Below are positions 43,801-51,641 of a stretch of 64,000 bases of DNA, piece by piece. Numbering within the stretch: position 1 is the first letter of the stretch; each line of letters starts with the position of its first letter. The notes under the pieces were generated by a model. That model did not search any database. It saw only the letters and a program-made list of their open reading frames with translations, and had not been told where the DNA came from. Both the position numbers and the translations under genes were made by a program. This stretch comes from Cronobacter muytjensii ATCC 51329 (GTDB taxonomy: Bacteria > Pseudomonadota > Gammaproteobacteria > Enterobacterales > Enterobacteriaceae). The DNA lies in assembly GCF_001277195.1 (NCBI RefSeq), contig NZ_CP012268.1, forward strand, positions 1,116,001 to 1,180,000, read 5' to 3'.

Positions 43801-44147
43801 TACCAGGGCAGAAGCTTGCGCAGCAGCGTCGCGCCGACCAGCGCTTCGATAATATTAATGACGGTGTAGGCGGGCTCAAGATGGCCAGGTGGGAACAGCG
43901 TCAGCGTCGCCAGAATCGTGCCCGCGCCGCACACCAGCGCAATGGGCACCCACAGGCGCAAGGCGTGGCGAAAGAACGCCACCATCATAATTGAGGTCGG
44001 GAACCACAGCGGGGCCAGCAGCGTATCGAAAAGCGTCAGCTCAAGCGAAAAGAGCGTGAAAATATAAGTCAGCAGTCCAAGGCTTACTAAGCGCAGCAGT
44101 GGATGCGGCGTGGCCGCCAGCTCCTGCTTGTTCTTTTTTTTGGTCAT
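40809..44147 (-). CDS. dgcE: Diguanylate cyclase DgcE (YegE)
   Basis: About 1112 residues from ATG 44147; a GTG two codons upstream (44153) is also possible. Architecture matches E. coli YegE: an N-terminal MASE1 membrane sensor (about 1-300, eight or more helices), three PAS domains (about 300-665), a GGDEF domain with RLGGDEF and an intact RTTD inhibitory site five residues upstream, then a degenerate EAL domain. The EAL domain lacks the EAL catalytic motif. In E. coli DgcE is a high-level cyclase feeding the c-di-GMP switch that controls MlrA and CsgD; mlrA is at the left edge of this window. It is divergent from udk. Confidence 0.95.
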   Translation of the reverse strand: MTKKKNKQELAATPHPLLRLVSLGLLTYIFTLFSLELTLFDTLLAPLWFPTSIMMVAFFRHALRLWVPIALVCGAGTILATLTLFPPGHLEPAYTVINIIEALVGATLLRKLLPWYNPLKNLNNWLRLAFASAVVPPLVGGCLLAAISEHDVTLRVFLVWILSETIGALALVPLGLLFKARYLLRHRSPRLLAESLATLCVTLLCSWLALHYMPWPFTFVIVLLMWSAIRLPRLEAFTVFLATVMMVSFVIASNPTLLDLPHEGMVVNAPWLPFLMILLPANVMTMVMYASREERKLITESETRFRNAMEYSAIGMALVSTEGSFLQVNKALCTFLGYTPEQLASMSFQQLTYPEDLHADMALVEKLLNGEMNNYSLEKRYYTRAGDVVWALLAVSIVRQRDGSPLYFIAQIEDITDLKRTEWVNKRLMERITLANEAGGIGIWEWELGTDIIAWDQRMFELYEVPPHTRPTYQLWKSRLFKEDVAQAEATIQEALRSRVPFKLEFRIQVKNGVRHIRALANRVLNKQGEVERLLGINMDMTEVKQLNEALFQEKERLHITLDSIGEAVICTDVDMNVTFMNPVAEKMSGWRQEEAIGQPVLAILRITFGDNGPLLEDIHSGDATHASTGIDQDVVLHCRSGGHYDIHYTITPLSTLEGENIGSVLVIHDVTESRKMLRQLSYSASHDALTHLANRVSFETHLKRLLQSVSETHQRHALVYIDLDRFKAVNDTAGHAAGDALLRELASLMLGMLRTTDVLARLGGDEFGLLLPDCSLENARTISERIVAAINEYPFVWESRLHRIGASAGITIIDASNNQAQEVMSQADIACYTSKNAGRGVVTVYEPHQQQLHSGRDTLAAHEQKRMIAEHHQMLMVRPVASPRVPETATFWLLSLRLWTSEGEMIEEHSFRAGLSDPELLQALDARLVADFFRDHAACVAAKGVGVALTLSGPTLLNPQRLDALLAQLAASPLPPRLLHFIVSSEVLMQDAAAARRQLLRLREAGCRVVLSHVGRELEVFEHICAQCADYIMVASDLVMDAHSSLMDEMLLTIVMGNARRLGLQTIAGPADQQSLLETLASIGIDLAYGETVAQTQSLAARLATSYFSIH

Positions 44148-44498
44148 TACCACATAATCCGCATAGGCATTGCCGTCAGGTGCAATACCCGGACGTATCA
44201 GGAAAAATGTTTCGGTTATGCTAGTACAAACAATTTACAATTCCTATGGCGTCTGCTCATAAATTAACTGTCATGAATAATAAAAAGCGCGCCGCAGAAC
44301 TTTCGCCTCGCTTAATGCCTGTTTACGCAGCAAAAAACCGTGATTTTACCCTGCCGGAGACGACAGAATTTGCGCACTTATTCTCACGATTGCAGCATCG
44401 ACTGGTATCAATTTAGTGAAATCCCTATAATTGCCGCGTCTGGCGCGACGGCGTCACCCTTCCTTTTCTCTTTATTATGTAAACCAGGTCGCTAATTT
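44148..44498. other. Divergent dgcE-udk promoter region
   Basis: About 350 bases with no gene. The left half is AT-rich, with several A/T tracts suited to a dgcE promoter. The right half has a TATAAT for udk (listed separately). No repeat or tRNA was seen. Confidence 0.5.
44403..44431 (+). promoter_or_regulatory. Probable udk promoter
   Basis: A perfect TATAAT at 44426-44431 is followed by a GC-rich discriminator (TGCCGCG). The best -35 is a weak TGGTAT at 44403-44408 with a 17-base spacer. The start would fall about 60 bases before udk. Confidence 0.5.
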
Positions 44499-45140
44499 AT
44501 GACTGACAAGTCCCATCAATGCGTCATCATCGGCATCGCCGGCGCATCGGCTTCAGGTAAAAGCCTTATCGCAAGCACCCTCTATCGGGAGCTGCGTGAA
44601 CAGGTCGGTGATGAACACATTGGTGTTATTCCAGAAGACAGCTATTACAAGGATCAAAGCCATCTGTCCATGGAGGAGCGGGTTAAAACCAACTATGACC
44701 ATCCTAACGCGATGGATCACAACCTGCTGTTTCAACACCTGCAAATGCTGAAAGCAGGCAAACCCATTGAGCTGCCGGTTTACAGCTACGTGGAACACAC
44801 CCGTACCGCGCAGACGGTACATATCGAACCGAAAAAGGTGATTATTCTGGAAGGGATCCTGTTGCTCACCGACGCGCGCCTGCGCGAAGAGATGAATTTC
44901 TCGATTTTCGTCGATACCCCGCTGGATATCTGTCTGATGCGCCGCATTAAGCGCGACGTCAACGAGCGCGGCCGTTCTATGGACTCCGTAATGACGCAGT
45001 ATCAGAAAACGGTGCGTCCGATGTTCCTGCAGTTTATTGACCCTTCCAAGCAGTACGCTGACATCATCGTGCCGCGCGGAGGCAAAAACCGCATCGCTAT
45101 CGATATCCTCAAAGCGAAAATCAGCCAGTTCTTTGAATAA
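44499..45140 (+). CDS. udk: Uridine kinase
   Basis: 213 residues, the E. coli length. It phosphorylates uridine and cytidine with GTP or ATP in pyrimidine salvage. The P-loop GIAGASASGKS is at about 13-23, and the substrate-binding YYKDQSHL and YDHPNAMD segments follow. It starts the udk-dcd-asmA gene group, which has the same order as in E. coli. Confidence 0.97.
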   Translation: MTDKSHQCVIIGIAGASASGKSLIASTLYRELREQVGDEHIGVIPEDSYYKDQSHLSMEERVKTNYDHPNAMDHNLLFQHLQMLKAGKPIELPVYSYVEHTRTAQTVHIEPKKVIILEGILLLTDARLREEMNFSIFVDTPLDICLMRRIKRDVNERGRSMDSVMTQYQKTVRPMFLQFIDPSKQYADIIVPRGGKNRIAIDILKAKISQFFE

Positions 45141-45176
45141 GCTGCGTTTTGCGTGTACCGTTCCAGAAGTTACTCT

Positions 45177-45204
45177 CAGGCTTTCGGCGTTCGCCGGAAG
45201 CCTG
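45177..45204 (+). other. Hairpin between udk and dcd
   Basis: CAGGCTTTCGGC pairs with GCCGGAAGCCTG around a GTTC loop; one T-G pair interrupts the stem. There is no T run, so it is more likely an mRNA-stabilising or processing element than a terminator. It lies directly before the dcd ribosome site. Confidence 0.5.
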
Positions 45205-45223
45205 AACACATCAGGAGAGTGTA

Positions 45224-45805
45224 ATGCGTCTTTGTGACCGAGATATTGAAGCCTGGCTGGACGAAGGCCGACTGGCTATCACCCCGCGTCCGCCAGTGGA
45301 GCGCATTAACGGCGCCACGGTGGATGTGCGTCTTGGCAATAAATTCCGTACCTTCCGCGGCCATACCGCCGCGTATATCGATTTAAGCGGCCCGAAAGAT
45401 GAAGTGAGCGCGGCGCTCGATCGCGTGATGAGCGATGAGATTGTGCTGAAGGACGGCGAAGCGTTCTTTCTGCATCCGGGCGAGCTGGCGCTGGCGGTGA
45501 CGTATGAATCCGTCACGCTGCCTGCGGATCTGGTGGGTTGGCTCGATGGCCGCTCGTCGCTGGCGCGTCTTGGGCTGATGGTGCACGTTACCGCGCACCG
45601 TATCGATCCTGGCTGGCAGGGCTGTATCGTGCTGGAGTTCTATAATTCAGGGAAGCTGCCATTAGCGCTACGCCCTGGCATGTTGATAGGCGCGCTGAGC
45701 TTCGAGCCGCTCTCCGGCCCGGCGGCGCGGCCTTACAACCGCCGTCAGGATGCGAAATACCGCGATCAGCAGGGCGCTGTCGCCAGCCGTATAGACAAAG
45801 ACTAA
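45224..45805 (+). CDS. dcd: dCTP deaminase
   Basis: 193 residues, the E. coli length. It deaminates dCTP to dUTP, the main source of dUMP for thymidylate synthesis in enterobacteria. Family motifs include GRSSLARLGLMVHVTAHRIDPGW, which holds the active-site Ser/Arg and Glu-water region, and the C-terminal YNRRQDAKYRDQQG lid. AGGAGAG precedes the start. asmA follows after 30 bases. Confidence 0.97.
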   Translation: MRLCDRDIEAWLDEGRLAITPRPPVERINGATVDVRLGNKFRTFRGHTAAYIDLSGPKDEVSAALDRVMSDEIVLKDGEAFFLHPGELALAVTYESVTLPADLVGWLDGRSSLARLGLMVHVTAHRIDPGWQGCIVLEFYNSGKLPLALRPGMLIGALSFEPLSGPAARPYNRRQDAKYRDQQGAVASRIDKD

Positions 45806-45835
45806 ACGCCTGCGGGCCGGTCTGCAGAGGATGCC

Positions 45836-47677
45836 ATGAGACGAGTTCTGACCACGCTGATGATCTTACTGGTGGTGTTTTTCGCCGGTCTTTCCGCGCT
45901 GGTGATGCTGGTAAATCCCAACGATTTTCGCAGTTACATGATAAGCCAGGTGGAGCGGCGCAGCGGCTATCAGCTTAAGCTCGACGGCCCGCTGCGCTGG
46001 CACGTCTGGCCGCAGCTCAGCATTCTCTCGGGCCGGATGAGCCTCACCGCGCCAGGCGCCAGTCAGCCGCTGGTGAGCGCCGACAACATGCGCCTCGATG
46101 TGGCGCTGTTCCCGCTGCTGTCGCATCAGCTCTCTGTGCGTCAGGTGATGCTGAAAGGCGCGGTGGTGCAGCTCACGCCCCAGAGCGAGGCGCGTCATGA
46201 GCCGGGCGCGCCGGTTGGGCCGAAAAACAGCGCGCCGCCGGTGGAAGATACCCGCGGCTGGTCGTTCGATATCGCACGTCTTAAAGTGGCGGACAGCGTG
46301 CTGGTGTTTCAGCACCAGGATGATGAACAGATAACCGTTCGCAATATCAACCTGCAAATGGAGCAGAACGAGCGGCATGACGCGCAGCTGGAGTTAAGCG
46401 GCAAAGTAAGCCGCGACCAGCGCGATCTTACGCTTTCGCTCTCCGCGGCGCTGAACGCCGGCGACTATCCGCAAACGCTGAGCGCGACGGTGTCGCAACT
46501 CTCCTGGCAACTGCATGGCGCCGACCTGCCGCGTGACGGCATTCAGGGCGATGGCACGTTCCAGGCGCGCTGGCTGGAGGCGGAAAAACGCCTGGAGTTC
46601 AGCCAGCTTAATCTCAAAGCCAACGACAGCCAGCTGGCGGGGCAGGGGAGCGTGACGCTCGGCGACGTGCCCGCCTGGGATCTTGATTTACACTTCACTA
46701 CGCTGAATCTCGAAAAACTGCTCGCGCCCGATCCGGCGACCACCACGGCGGTTGCCCAGCAGGGTCAGCAGAGCGCGCTGCCGCGCCCGGTGATCGCCGC
46801 TGAAGTCGAAGAGGCGCCCTATACCGGGCTTCGCGGCTTTAACGCCAGCGCGCGTATTCAGGCTGACAGCGTGCGCTGGCGCGGGCTCACCTTCAACGAT
46901 GTCAACGCCGACATGCGCAATCAGGCGGGGCTGCTGGAGCTGAAAACGCTCCGCGGCAAACTGGGCGCAGGCGAGCTGTCGCTGCCGGGCACACTCGACG
47001 CCCGTAAAGATGTTCCGCAGGCGCGTTTCGCCGTTAACGTCAAAAATATTGAGGTGGGCGAGATCCTGCGCGCCTTTAATTATCCTATCGCGCTGACCGG
47101 CAAGATGAATGTCGACGGCACGTTTCGCGGCGATCGTATCGATGCAGCGGCGTTTCGTGAAAACTGGGAAGGCGAGGCGGCGCTCAGTCTGACCGGCAGC
47201 CGCATGGAAGGGCTTAACTTCCAGCAACTGATCCAGCAGGCGGTGGAGCGCAGCGGCGGCGGCGTCAGCGCCCGTCAGGATTTTGACAACGCCACGACGC
47301 TCGACAGTTTCACCACACACGCCACGCTGGATCACGGCGAGCTGGCGCTTGACGAGATGCAGGGGCGTTCATCGCTGCTGGCGTTAAGCGGCGAAGGCAC
47401 GCTTGATCTGGTGCGCGAGCAGTGCGACACGCGCTTTAAGGTGCAGGTCACCGAGGGCTGGCAGGGCGATGACAAGCTGGTGCAGTGGCTTAAAGCCACG
47501 CCCGTACCGCTGCGCGTCTACGGCTCCTGGAAAGCGCTTAACTACAATTTGCAGGTCGATCAGCTGCTGCGTAAGCATATGCAGGATGAGGCGAAGCGTC
47601 GCCTGAGTGACTGGAGCGAGCGTCACAAAGGCAGCAACGACGCGCAGGATGTGAAAAAGCTGCTCGATAAACTTTAA
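45836..47677 (+). CDS. asmA: AsmA family outer-membrane assembly protein
   Basis: 613 residues (617 in E. coli). An N-terminal transmembrane anchor (about 5-25) is followed by a long periplasmic repeating beta-groove domain of the AsmA/TamB type. E. coli AsmA affects outer-membrane protein assembly and LPS levels; the family is now linked to phospholipid transport between membranes. The C-terminal part contains LTGKMNVDGTFRGDRID and SRMEGLNFQQLIQQAVER. It ends at a bidirectional terminator shared with yegH. Confidence 0.95.
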   Translation: MRRVLTTLMILLVVFFAGLSALVMLVNPNDFRSYMISQVERRSGYQLKLDGPLRWHVWPQLSILSGRMSLTAPGASQPLVSADNMRLDVALFPLLSHQLSVRQVMLKGAVVQLTPQSEARHEPGAPVGPKNSAPPVEDTRGWSFDIARLKVADSVLVFQHQDDEQITVRNINLQMEQNERHDAQLELSGKVSRDQRDLTLSLSAALNAGDYPQTLSATVSQLSWQLHGADLPRDGIQGDGTFQARWLEAEKRLEFSQLNLKANDSQLAGQGSVTLGDVPAWDLDLHFTTLNLEKLLAPDPATTTAVAQQGQQSALPRPVIAAEVEEAPYTGLRGFNASARIQADSVRWRGLTFNDVNADMRNQAGLLELKTLRGKLGAGELSLPGTLDARKDVPQARFAVNVKNIEVGEILRAFNYPIALTGKMNVDGTFRGDRIDAAAFRENWEGEAALSLTGSRMEGLNFQQLIQQAVERSGGGVSARQDFDNATTLDSFTTHATLDHGELALDEMQGRSSLLALSGEGTLDLVREQCDTRFKVQVTEGWQGDDKLVQWLKATPVPLRVYGSWKALNYNLQVDQLLRKHMQDEAKRRLSDWSERHKGSNDAQDVKKLLDKL

Positions 47678-47694
47678 GCGCAGCACAACAGTGT

Positions 47695-47724
47695 AAAAAA
47701 GCGGCCCTGGCGGCCGCTTTTTTT
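47695..47724. terminator. Bidirectional terminator between asmA and yegH
   Basis: A GCGGCC / GGCCGC stem is flanked by an A run on the left and a T run on the right, placed between convergent genes. Confidence 0.9.
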
Positions 47725-47728
47725 GGTG

Positions 47729-49318
47729 TTATGCATCTTCTGGCGGGCTCTCCTCAGGCGCGGCCTGGGCGACAATCTGCACCTTCTGGATGCGGTGTTG
47801 CTCCACCTTCAGGGTTTTCAACTGGTAATGCCCGACCTTCAGCGTTTCGCCCACGCCGGGTACACGCTGTAAATACTCCATCATCAGCCCGGCCAGCGTG
47901 TGGTATTCGCGCTTCTCATCGAGCGGCAGCGGCACATACTGAATTAAATCTTCCAGCGGCATATGGCCGTTGGCGGTCCAGCTACCGTCGGCGTTTTTCT
48001 GGATGTCGTGGCGCGCGTCAATCTCTTCCACTTCATTCGGCAGGTTGCCGGCGATGGTCTCCATCACGTCGCTCAGGGTAACCACGCCCTCCACCGAGCC
48101 GAATTCATCCACCACAAACGCGAAGTGGGTACGGGCGTTGCGAAACTGCTCCAGCGCTTTTAACAGCGGCAACCCTTCAGGGAAGACCAGGGGCTGGCGC
48201 ACCAGTGCGCGCAAATCGAGCGGCTCGCCGCGCAGCGACTGTTGCAGCAGGTCGATAATGTGCACCACGCCCAGCAGATCGTCATCGTCCTCTTCGCTGC
48301 GCACCACCACGCGGGTGTGCTGATTGCGCTCCAGCAGCGTGCGCACCTGCGCCTCTGGCGCGTTGATGTCGATATGCTCCACGTCGTGGCGCGAGGTCAT
48401 AATGCTGCTGACGCTGCGCTGATTAAGGTTCAGCACGCGCTCGATCATCAGTTGTTCCTGAAGATTAAACAGCGGGTGGTTGTCGTAGTCGGCAAGCAGC
48501 GACGCGGTCTGCGGGTCGAGATCGGCATCTTCTTTTTTACCGCTGATAAGCCGCATTACCGCTTCCGTGGTGCGCTGGCGAAGCGTGCGGTTAGCGGTAG
48601 AGAGAAAGCGGCGGCGGTTGAAAATCGCGAGCTGGTTGAGCGCTTCAATCATGATGGAGAAACCAATCGCCGCGTAGAGATAGCCTTTCGGAATATGAAA
48701 GCCGAAGCCGTCGGCGATAAGGCTAAAGCCAATCATCAGCAGGAAGCTCAGGCAGAGGATAACAATCGTCGGGTGGTGATTCACAAAGCGCGTCAGCGCC
48801 TTGCTCGCCAGCAGCATCAGCGACACGGCGATAATCACGGCGGCCATCATGACCGCCAGATGATCAACCATGCCCACGGCGGTGATCACCGAATCGAGCG
48901 AGAAGACCGCATCAAGAACCACGATTTGCGCCACCACCGCCCAGAATTTCGCGCCGCGCCGCTGCGTCGGGTTGGCCGTGTCCTTGCCTTCGAGCCGTTC
49001 GTTAAGCTCCACCGTCGCTTTGAAGAGCAGAAACAGCCCGCCCAGCAGCATGATGAGATCGCGGGCGCTGAAGCTGAAGCCTTTTACGGTCAGCAGCGGC
49101 GTGGTGAGCGTCACCAGCCAGGAGACAGACGCGAGCAGGCCGAGGCGCATCACCATCGCCAGCATCAGACCGGTGACGCGCGCGCGGTCGCGCTGGGCAG
49201 GGGGCAGTTTTTCAGCAAGGATGGCGATAAACACCAGGTTGTCGATTCCGAGCACCAGTTCCAGCACGATAAGCGTGGCCAGACCAGCCCAGATAGAGGG
49301 GTCGGCAATCCATTCCAT
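47729..49318 (-). CDS. yegH: TerC/CBS/CorC-domain membrane protein YegH
   Basis: 529 residues (527 in E. coli). The N-terminal TerC-like membrane domain (about 1-240) contains ELVLGIDNLVFIAILAEKLP and VLDAVFSLDSVITAVGMV, with conserved Asp residues. A CBS-domain pair (about 300-430) and a CorC_HlyC domain follow. The TerC family is linked to metal handling, with Mn2+ export shown for some members. The role of YegH is not established. It is divergent from the capsule operon and monocistronic. Confidence 0.94.
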   Translation of the reverse strand: MEWIADPSIWAGLATLIVLELVLGIDNLVFIAILAEKLPPAQRDRARVTGLMLAMVMRLGLLASVSWLVTLTTPLLTVKGFSFSARDLIMLLGGLFLLFKATVELNERLEGKDTANPTQRRGAKFWAVVAQIVVLDAVFSLDSVITAVGMVDHLAVMMAAVIIAVSLMLLASKALTRFVNHHPTIVILCLSFLLMIGFSLIADGFGFHIPKGYLYAAIGFSIMIEALNQLAIFNRRRFLSTANRTLRQRTTEAVMRLISGKKEDADLDPQTASLLADYDNHPLFNLQEQLMIERVLNLNQRSVSSIMTSRHDVEHIDINAPEAQVRTLLERNQHTRVVVRSEEDDDDLLGVVHIIDLLQQSLRGEPLDLRALVRQPLVFPEGLPLLKALEQFRNARTHFAFVVDEFGSVEGVVTLSDVMETIAGNLPNEVEEIDARHDIQKNADGSWTANGHMPLEDLIQYVPLPLDEKREYHTLAGLMMEYLQRVPGVGETLKVGHYQLKTLKVEQHRIQKVQIVAQAAPEESPPEDA

Positions 49319-49570
49319 ATGAGGTCAGTTACCTTTTAAGATAAATAGCAGTCTGATGATCCTGGATAAACCGCGCTTAAATTGCAATGTGAGGCAGAAT
49401 TATCTGAACCATTAACAGTGGCGGGAAAATAACCAAAAAAGGCAAATTAATGCTAATAAATAGCCAGATGCCATATTTTGGTCATAATCAAAAAGAATGA
49501 AATAATAATATTACCAAGATATATCTTAATTAGGTTGTCTGCGTAGTTTATTCCCGCCTGGCTGTCAACA

Positions 49571-49618
49571 TGAAGAAAATCCTAAAAGCATTAAATTGCG
49601 CTGTTCATATTATTCTTA
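49571..49618. promoter_or_regulatory. Candidate RcsAB boxes upstream of wza
   Basis: Two 14-base sites resemble the RcsAB consensus: TGAAGAAAATCCTA (49571-49584) and TCATATTATTCTTA (49605-49618). Each keeps five of the six most conserved positions. They lie about 430-480 bases before wza in the AT-rich leader. Rcs control of colanic acid is well established; which site is used cannot be decided here. The rest of the 49319-50050 stretch shows no gene. Confidence 0.5.
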
Positions 49619-49830
49619 AAAACAGCCTCGCAACGGTGCGTTAACTTGCCTGCTAAAACTTTAGCTGCAACAATCCACTCAGCATTTCTTATTCCCACCG
49701 GCACACAAGGTTTTTTCTTTGTGCGTTATGAATGAGCGGTGCGCCAGCGTAATGAACCGTCTCTTTCAATAAGACAAATCCAATTGGAAGAGGCTTCACA
49801 GGGGTGTGTCAATATAACCGTCTGTTTTTG

Positions 49831-49870
49831 CAGTAGATTGGTAACTGAAAGCCAAGGGCGGTAGCGTGCC
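49831..49870 (+). promoter_or_regulatory. JUMPstart element with ops site
   Basis: The region begins CAGTAGATTGGTAACTG and contains the ops core GGCGGTAGCGTG at 49857-49868. This is the RfaH recruitment site found in leaders of long polysaccharide operons, where RfaH suppresses early termination. It lies about 180 bases before wza. Confidence 0.92.
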
Positions 49871-50050
49871 TGAAGTCTGTCAATTAGCCTCAATTATTCT
49901 GTCAATAGTATATGGGTAAATAAGCGACTTTTAGGAATGATTCCAGTTATATTCTGGCGCCTGACGCCGCATTCTTGATGCAGGAACAAGCGGTACGGTG
50001 GCTTATTTAAAGGGTCAGAATAATTACTCTGCCAAAGTGATAAAAATTCA

Positions 50051-51190
50051 ATGATGAAATCCAGACTGAAATTGATGCCTTTATTGGTGTCTGTAACCTT
50101 GATGAGCGGTTGCACTGTTTTTCCCGGCAGCAATATGTCTACGATGGGAAAGGACGTGATCAAGCAACAGGATGCAGACTTTGATCTTGACCGGATGGTG
50201 AACGTATATCCGTTGACGCCGCGACTGGTAGAACAATTACGTCCTCGTCCGAATGTCGCCCAGCCGAATATGTCTCTCGATCAGGAGATTGCCAGCTATC
50301 AATATCGCGTAGGGCCAGGCGATGTGCTGAACGTCACCGTCTGGGATCACCCGGAGCTGACCACGCCTGCGGGCCAGTACCGCAGCTCCAGCGATACCGG
50401 CAACTGGGTGCAGCCAGACGGCACCATGTTCTATCCCTACATTGGCAAAGTCCACGTTGTTGGCAAAACGCTCGCTGAAATTCGCAGCGATATTACCGGC
50501 CGTTTAGCGCAGTACATCGCTGACCCGCAGGTGGACGTTAATATCGCCGCATTCCGCTCGCAAAAAGCGTACATCTCAGGCCAGGTGGCGAAATCGGGCC
50601 AGCAGGCCATCACCAACGTGCCGCTGACCGTGCTTGACGCGATCAACGCCGCAGGGGGTCTTACGGAAGACGCCGACTGGCGCAACGTGGTGCTGACCCA
50701 CAACGGCCAGGAGCGCCGCATCTCCCTGCAGGCGCTGATGCAAAACGGCGATCTGAGCCAGAACCATCTGCTCTATCCGGGCGACATCTTATTCGTACCG
50801 CGTAACGACGATCTGAAAGTCTTCGTCATGGGCGAAGTGAAGAAACAGAGCACGCTCAAAATGGACTTCAGCGGTATGACGCTGACCGAAGCGCTCGGCC
50901 AGGCCGAAGGCATCGATCTGAACACGTCTAACGCCAGCGGCATCTTCGTTATCCGTCCTCTGCGCGGCGACAAGCAGCGCGGCGGCAAGATTGCCAACAT
51001 TTACCAGCTCGATATGTCCGATGCCACTTCACTCGTGATGGCGACGGAATTCCGTCTGCAGCCTTATGACGTGGTCTATGTCACCACCGCACCGGTGGCG
51101 CGCTGGAACCGTCTTATCAACCAACTGCTGCCGACCATCAGTGGTGTCCGTTATATGACGGATACGGCAAGCGACGTTCACAACTGGTAA
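50051..51190 (+). CDS. wza: Colanic acid export outer-membrane lipoprotein Wza
   Basis: 379 residues, the E. coli length. It has a lipoprotein signal with lipobox (MSGC, Cys at 21). It forms an octameric channel whose C-terminal helices cross the outer membrane. The polysaccharide export domain contains YRVGPGDVLNVTVWDHPELTTP, and SLBB-type repeats include YISGQVAKSGQQAI. It ends in an amphipathic helix (ARWNRLINQLLPTISG). It is the first gene of the capsule operon. Confidence 0.97.
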   Translation: MMKSRLKLMPLLVSVTLMSGCTVFPGSNMSTMGKDVIKQQDADFDLDRMVNVYPLTPRLVEQLRPRPNVAQPNMSLDQEIASYQYRVGPGDVLNVTVWDHPELTTPAGQYRSSSDTGNWVQPDGTMFYPYIGKVHVVGKTLAEIRSDITGRLAQYIADPQVDVNIAAFRSQKAYISGQVAKSGQQAITNVPLTVLDAINAAGGLTEDADWRNVVLTHNGQERRISLQALMQNGDLSQNHLLYPGDILFVPRNDDLKVFVMGEVKKQSTLKMDFSGMTLTEALGQAEGIDLNTSNASGIFVIRPLRGDKQRGGKIANIYQLDMSDATSLVMATEFRLQPYDVVYVTTAPVARWNRLINQLLPTISGVRYMTDTASDVHNW

Positions 51191-51195
51191 CGCGT

Positions 51196-51639
51196 ATGTT
51201 TAACAAAATTCTTGTGGTTTGCGTGGGGAACATCTGTCGTTCCCCGACCGCGGAGCGATTGCTTAAACGCTACCTGCCGGAGGTGACGGTGGCGTCCGCA
51301 GGGCTCGGGGCGCTGGTCGGGAAGGGCGCGGACGCCAGCGCGGTAAGCGTAGCGGCCGGGCACGCCCTCTCTCTGGAGGGCCATGTGGCCCGCCAGATAA
51401 CCAGCGCGATGTGCCGCGATTACGACTTAATCCTCGCAATGGAAAAACGCCATGTCGCCTCGATTTGCGAGATGGCACCGGAGATGCGCGGCAAAGTGAT
51501 GCTGTTTGGTCACTGGGACGACCAGCGCGATATTCCCGACCCGTATCGTAAGAGCCGGGACGCCTTTGAGGCGGTTTACGCACTTCTGGATCACTCTGCC
51601 CGCCAGTGGGCGCAGGCACTGAAAACGCAGCAGGGATAA
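51196..51639 (+). CDS. wzb: Low-molecular-weight protein-tyrosine phosphatase Wzb
   Basis: 147 residues, the E. coli length. The phosphatase loop CVGNICRS (Cys9-X5-Arg15) and the general-acid Asp in DPYRKS near the C-terminus are intact. It dephosphorylates Wzc and so enables polymer production. It starts 5 bases after wza and precedes wzc by 2 bases. Confidence 0.97.
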   Translation: MFNKILVVCVGNICRSPTAERLLKRYLPEVTVASAGLGALVGKGADASAVSVAAGHALSLEGHVARQITSAMCRDYDLILAMEKRHVASICEMAPEMRGKVMLFGHWDDQRDIPDPYRKSRDAFEAVYALLDHSARQWAQALKTQQG

Positions 51640-51641
51640 CG

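Noticed and set aside
48242..49339. 365-codon rightward open frame opposite yegH
   Set aside because: Shadow of yegH; the His/Arg/Gln-rich product is typical of antisense frames.
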